A stretch of DNA of 64,000 nucleotides from Paenibacillus castaneae. Lineage in GTDB: Bacteria > Bacillota > Bacilli > Paenibacillales > Paenibacillaceae. The notes beneath the pieces are model-generated. The model ran no database searches. It was not told the origin of the DNA and saw only the letters and a list, made by a program, of their open reading frames with translations. The position numbers and the translations under genes were made by a program. Shown here in pieces: positions 61,445-64,000 of this stretch (its first letter is position 1; each line of letters opens with the position of its first letter). The stretch lies in NCBI RefSeq assembly GCF_002884445.1, contig NZ_KZ614144.1, forward strand, positions 2,711,441 to 2,775,440, written 5' to 3'.

Positions 61445-61473
61445 TTGATTTTAATCGAACGATCGTTTATTAT
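61445..61473 (+). promoter_or_regulatory. Promoter and TetR operator of the old-yellow-enzyme gene
   Basis: -35 TTGATT (61445-61450), 17 bases, -10 TATTAT (61468-61473), with AACGATCGTT (61458-61467) placed exactly as at tetR. Confidence 0.72.
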
Positions 61474-61640
61474 AATAGCGAATGAATTGGCTACATTAAT
61501 GTGGTAGGGGAGGGAATACTTTTAATAATAAATAAACGAATGTTCGGTTAACTAACAATGGCACCCAATGATTTTGCCTTCTGATCGATCCACTCCAGTC
61601 TAAACTGTTATCAATAAATCAAATGAAAAGAGGATATAAT

Positions 61641-62774
61641 ATGAATTCCAAATACAATCAACTGTTCGAACCTTTCGCGTTCAAAAATGGTATCACGATC
61701 AAGAACCGCGTCGTGATGGCTCCAATGACAACCTGGGCAAGCAACGATGACCTAACCATTTCCGATGAGGAAGTCAGCTATTATCGCAAAAGGGTAAACG
61801 GAGTTGGCCTTGTAATAACCGGCTGTACACATGTGCAACCGAACGGAATAGGTTTTACTAATGAGTTCGTGGCTTATGACGATACATTTATTCCAAGTCT
61901 TCGTCGATTAGCTGATGCTGCGAAAAGCGGTGGTGCTCCGGTGTTACTTCAGATTTTCCATGCAGGGAACAAAGCTTTACCGGCATTAACTCCAAATGGT
62001 GAGGTGGTTAGTTCCAGTGCTGTAGAGACTGAAGCTACTGCATTTGCTCCTTCAGTATTACCCAGAGAACTTTCTCATGATGAAATAACTGACGTGATTT
62101 ATGCATTTGGTCAAACAACAAGACGAGCCATTGAAGCTGGTTATGATGGTGTTGAAATTCATGGAGCACACGGGTTTTTACTTCAAAACTTCTTCTCTCC
62201 TTTCTTCAATAGACGTGAGGATGAATGGGGGGGCTCTTTAGATAATCGCTTGCGCTTCCCACTGGCAGTCGTCAGGGAGATTAAGAATGTAATTAAGAAG
62301 CATGCAACTAAACCGTTTATTCTGGGTTACAGAATTTCTCCCGAAGAATCAGAAGAAGGTGGCCTGAGAATGAGTGATACCTATGCATTGATTGAACGCC
62401 TGATTGAAGAAGACGTTGATTATGTGCATGCTTCATTGGCAGCAGCTCTATCTTCAAAGCCAGTCAACAGTCAAGATGAGAAAACGTATCTTGAGTTAAT
62501 TGTTGATCATGTACAAGGCAGAGTTCCTGTGCTGGCTGCCGGTTCTATGGTGACTCCTGATGATGTTGCAAAAGGAATAGATAAAGGTCTCACCCTAGCT
62601 GCGATTGGCCACGCGTTAATCATGAATCCCGAGTGGGTTGAAAAGGTACAAAGTGGACGAGAGACCGAAATCCAATCAACGATTAAAACTTCACAGATTG
62701 GTGAGCTTGAGCTTCCAGAAAAACTTTGGAGCGTAATTCAAGCATCAGGCCCATGGTTTAAAATCGAAGAATAA
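61641..62774 (+). CDS. Old-yellow-enzyme family NADH:flavin oxidoreductase
   Basis: 377-residue FMN TIM-barrel: NRVVMAPMTTWASND, VLLQIFHAGNKALP, GYDGVEIHGAHGFLLQNFFS with the family HGAHGYLLxxF pattern, and VPVLAAGSMVTPDDVAKGID. Reduces alpha/beta-unsaturated or nitro compounds in this family. The ATG at 61641 follows AGAGGA. Controlled by the upstream TetR. A terminator hairpin GAGCAGTCCC / GGGGCTGCT follows at 62811-62841. Confidence 0.92.
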   Translation: MNSKYNQLFEPFAFKNGITIKNRVVMAPMTTWASNDDLTISDEEVSYYRKRVNGVGLVITGCTHVQPNGIGFTNEFVAYDDTFIPSLRRLADAAKSGGAPVLLQIFHAGNKALPALTPNGEVVSSSAVETEATAFAPSVLPRELSHDEITDVIYAFGQTTRRAIEAGYDGVEIHGAHGFLLQNFFSPFFNRREDEWGGSLDNRLRFPLAVVREIKNVIKKHATKPFILGYRISPEESEEGGLRMSDTYALIERLIEEDVDYVHASLAAALSSKPVNSQDEKTYLELIVDHVQGRVPVLAAGSMVTPDDVAKGIDKGLTLAAIGHALIMNPEWVEKVQSGRETEIQSTIKTSQIGELELPEKLWSVIQASGPWFKIEE

Positions 62775-62849
62775 CAGCGGAATAGAGAGAAGTTTACTGT
62801 CTCGTATCACATTGAGCAGTCCCACCTTTAATGGGGCTGCTTGTTCATG

Positions 62850-63067
62850 ATTAAGCTATCAGTACGATAGTTTATCAAAACAAGGAGCAGATTTGCCATG
62901 GCAGCTGCTCCTTGTTTATTAAGCTCCCATTGAAGAACGCAAATACTTCCATAACCTGTGGTGTCGTGTGAGCGGCATGGATGGATAACGGCTAAGATTG
63001 TGGAGGTGCTTGCGAAGGTGGTAGCACTTCTTTTGGTTTATTGAAGTAACGGGCAGCATTCCTAAAC
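62850..63067 (+). repeat. Composite cassette repeat, last of the array
   Basis: Left TTAAGCTA / TAGTTTAT around TCAGTACGA; hairpin AAGGAGCAG / CTGCTCCTT; then a family D module (CTCCCATTGAAGAACG to GAGCGGCATGGATGG) with a degenerate GATAACGGCTAAG; then a third hairpin AGGTGCT / AGCACTT and a final right site TTGAAGTA around ACGGGCAGCA. Three modules in series without genes. Confidence 0.75.
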
Positions 63068-63131
63068 AAAACCACCCGTTGATAAAGATACCAGTCTTGG
63101 GAAACCCTACACGAATAATGCGGGGGTGCTA

Positions 63132-63662
63132 ATGGTGGTTCTGAAAAAACTGGTCCTTATTTTGGTCTTAACAACAATATCGTTGTTAAATCCAATAATA
63201 GCTTCTGCACATATTGGATTGGATCAGCTAAAAAGTGCAACAGATTTTAAGTTGTTTACCCCACATTACTCCTTAACGAATTGGAAGATTGAAATCAAAG
63301 AACCTTATCCTCTTGATACTGACCGACTAATTACGAAGGTTAGACTCCATTACTTCGATAAATCAGGAAGCAATTATATGTTTGGGATTGAACAGCATAA
63401 AGCGATAGGATACAAAAGTAAGCGATCTGAAACAATAATAGATGTTCGTAGTAAAACAATTACGACCAAAGTTATAGAAGAGAATTTTAAATTTGATTCG
63501 AGTGGTGAGATTGTTAATTTGAACGGAATTGAAGCGAGGTTTGATTATGGAACACAAGGAGGATGTTTACGGTGGGTGAAAGATGGTACTTACATTGAGA
63601 TGGATAGCTTTCGATTGTCTAGGAAGCAGATGGTTATATTAGCGAAATCGATGATCGAATAG
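63132..63662 (+). CDS. Exported protein of unknown function
   Basis: 176 residues with a signal peptide (VLKKLVLILVLTTISLLNPI then IASAH). The mature part starts IGLDQLKSATDFKLFTPHYS and resembles exported Firmicute proteins with a DUF4367-like fold; this is tentative. ATG 63132 follows GGGGGTG. It is the last recognisable gene of the window. Confidence 0.7.
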   Translation: MVVLKKLVLILVLTTISLLNPIIASAHIGLDQLKSATDFKLFTPHYSLTNWKIEIKEPYPLDTDRLITKVRLHYFDKSGSNYMFGIEQHKAIGYKSKRSETIIDVRSKTITTKVIEENFKFDSSGEIVNLNGIEARFDYGTQGGCLRWVKDGTYIEMDSFRLSRKQMVILAKSMIE

Positions 63663-63689
63663 GCGATTGAACTCCCTCAGTACGATTCA

Positions 63690-64000
63690 ATTTTCTCACA
63701 AATACTCGCTTATTCGCAGGATTTCACCCTTGCCGGAAATGCGGAAAGATAGTAGAGAAAGGTAGTTGAAGACCAGGTCAACATGAAGGCGTGAGGAAAT
63801 AGAGGGGGAGGTTGCAAGCCCCATATCCTTCCATATACTGCACGCATTCTCCACGCTGCCCCTGGAGGTTATCACTCCCATGTCTCAACGGGTCTTTGCC
63901 CTCTCATTCCTTCGTTACGCCTGTCCAAGGGGTGGAGGCCGGTCTTGCTAACGTTACGGGTCGGTGCCCTTTGGTTCAATGCATCCGGTACTCCGTGCTT
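63690..64000. other. Structured-looking, gene-free stretch at the right edge
   Basis: More G+C-rich than the array and without a credible protein on either strand. It contains segments such as GGGTCTTTGCCCTCTCATTC and TAACGTTACGGGTCGGTGCC. Read on the minus strand it resembles the RNA part of a mobile intron or similar ribozyme-like element, but I cannot confirm this and it continues beyond the window. Confidence 0.3.

Larger units (their letters stand above)
35809..63067 (+). other. Integron-like array of gene cassettes separated by two-site hairpin repeats
   Basis: About 27 kb in which single genes alternate with a repeat of roughly 95 bases. Each full repeat has a left site (inverted arms around ACGGGGAACGA or close variants), a central hairpin, and a right site (arms around ACGGGCAGNN). 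About 24 right sites and a similar number of left sites are visible. Cargo genes run on the plus strand; minus-strand genes occur only in the sulP-arsR-merR insert and the IS110 element. Central hairpins fall into families A (38345, 58814, 60654), B (42331, 44281, 52011), C (36385, 55718) and D (46771, 62925). The core GCTAAC resembles, but does not satisfy, the integron RYYYAAC rule. Confidence 0.75.

Noticed and set aside
35809..63067. Interpreting the repeats as a CRISPR array
   Set aside because: Repeats are about 95 bases with internal variation and are separated by genes of hundreds of bases; no short unique spacers or cas genes.
35809..63067. Calling the array a classical integron
   Set aside because: Core sites miss the RYYYAAC and GTTRRRY consensus by at least one base, no divergent intI with attI and Pc is seen, and the recombinase lacks an evident IntI-specific insertion.

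Overview
The window looks like a chromosomal segment of a Paenibacillus-type, spore-forming Firmicute. The evidence is a T-box ahead of proBA, a cotJABC spore-coat operon, an S-layer-homology protein, a two-module bacterial dynamin, parE-parC with Bacillus-like organisation, and GGAGG-type ribosome binding sites throughout.

Positions 1-35,800 are ordinary housekeeping chromosome: proBA (minus strand, proline-type T-box), the transaminase mtnE and divergent omega-amidase mtnU, a LysR regulator divergent from leuCD, a cell-wall amidase with a GerMN lipoprotein, an SLH protein, nth, dynA, a heterodimeric ABC exporter pair, purT behind a structured leader, yqkE, parE-parC, MarR, a CapA-like phosphatase, an RluA-type pseudouridine synthase overlapping a SAM methyltransferase, araA with AraR-like operators, and cotJABC.

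Positions 35,800-63,070 are quite different: about 27 kb of single small genes, nearly all on the plus strand and mostly A+T-rich, separated by about 30 copies (whole or partial) of a two-site repeat of roughly 95 bp. Each full repeat has a left site (two inverted arms such as AACTA/TAGTT around ACGGGGAACGA), a central GC-rich hairpin, and a right site (arms around ACGGGCAGNN). The arms covary between copies. The same hairpin modules recur beside unrelated genes, one gene is present twice with different hairpins, and sequence identity starts and stops at the ACGGG spacers. Stop codons of several genes lie inside the site. This is an integron-like gene-cassette array, although the sites do not match the classical attC core exactly. 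A complete tyrosine recombinase gene sits inside the array.

An IS110-family element has split one right site, and its upstream non-coding end holds a bridge-RNA-like hairpin carrying a 10-base copy of the conserved site. It appears to target the cassette sites.

Cargo includes CPCC cysteine-rich proteins, VanZ-like, SUKH/SMI1, Nudix, cupin, VOC, DUF1871, uridine-kinase-like and P-loop proteins, lipoproteins and many unrecognised small proteins. Larger inserts hold sulP-arsR with a carbonic-anhydrase remnant, a decayed MerR metal operon, a MarR/DUF5519/VOC block, and a TetR-old yellow enzyme pair sharing an operator. Several cargo genes are broken by one-base indels or nonsense codons.
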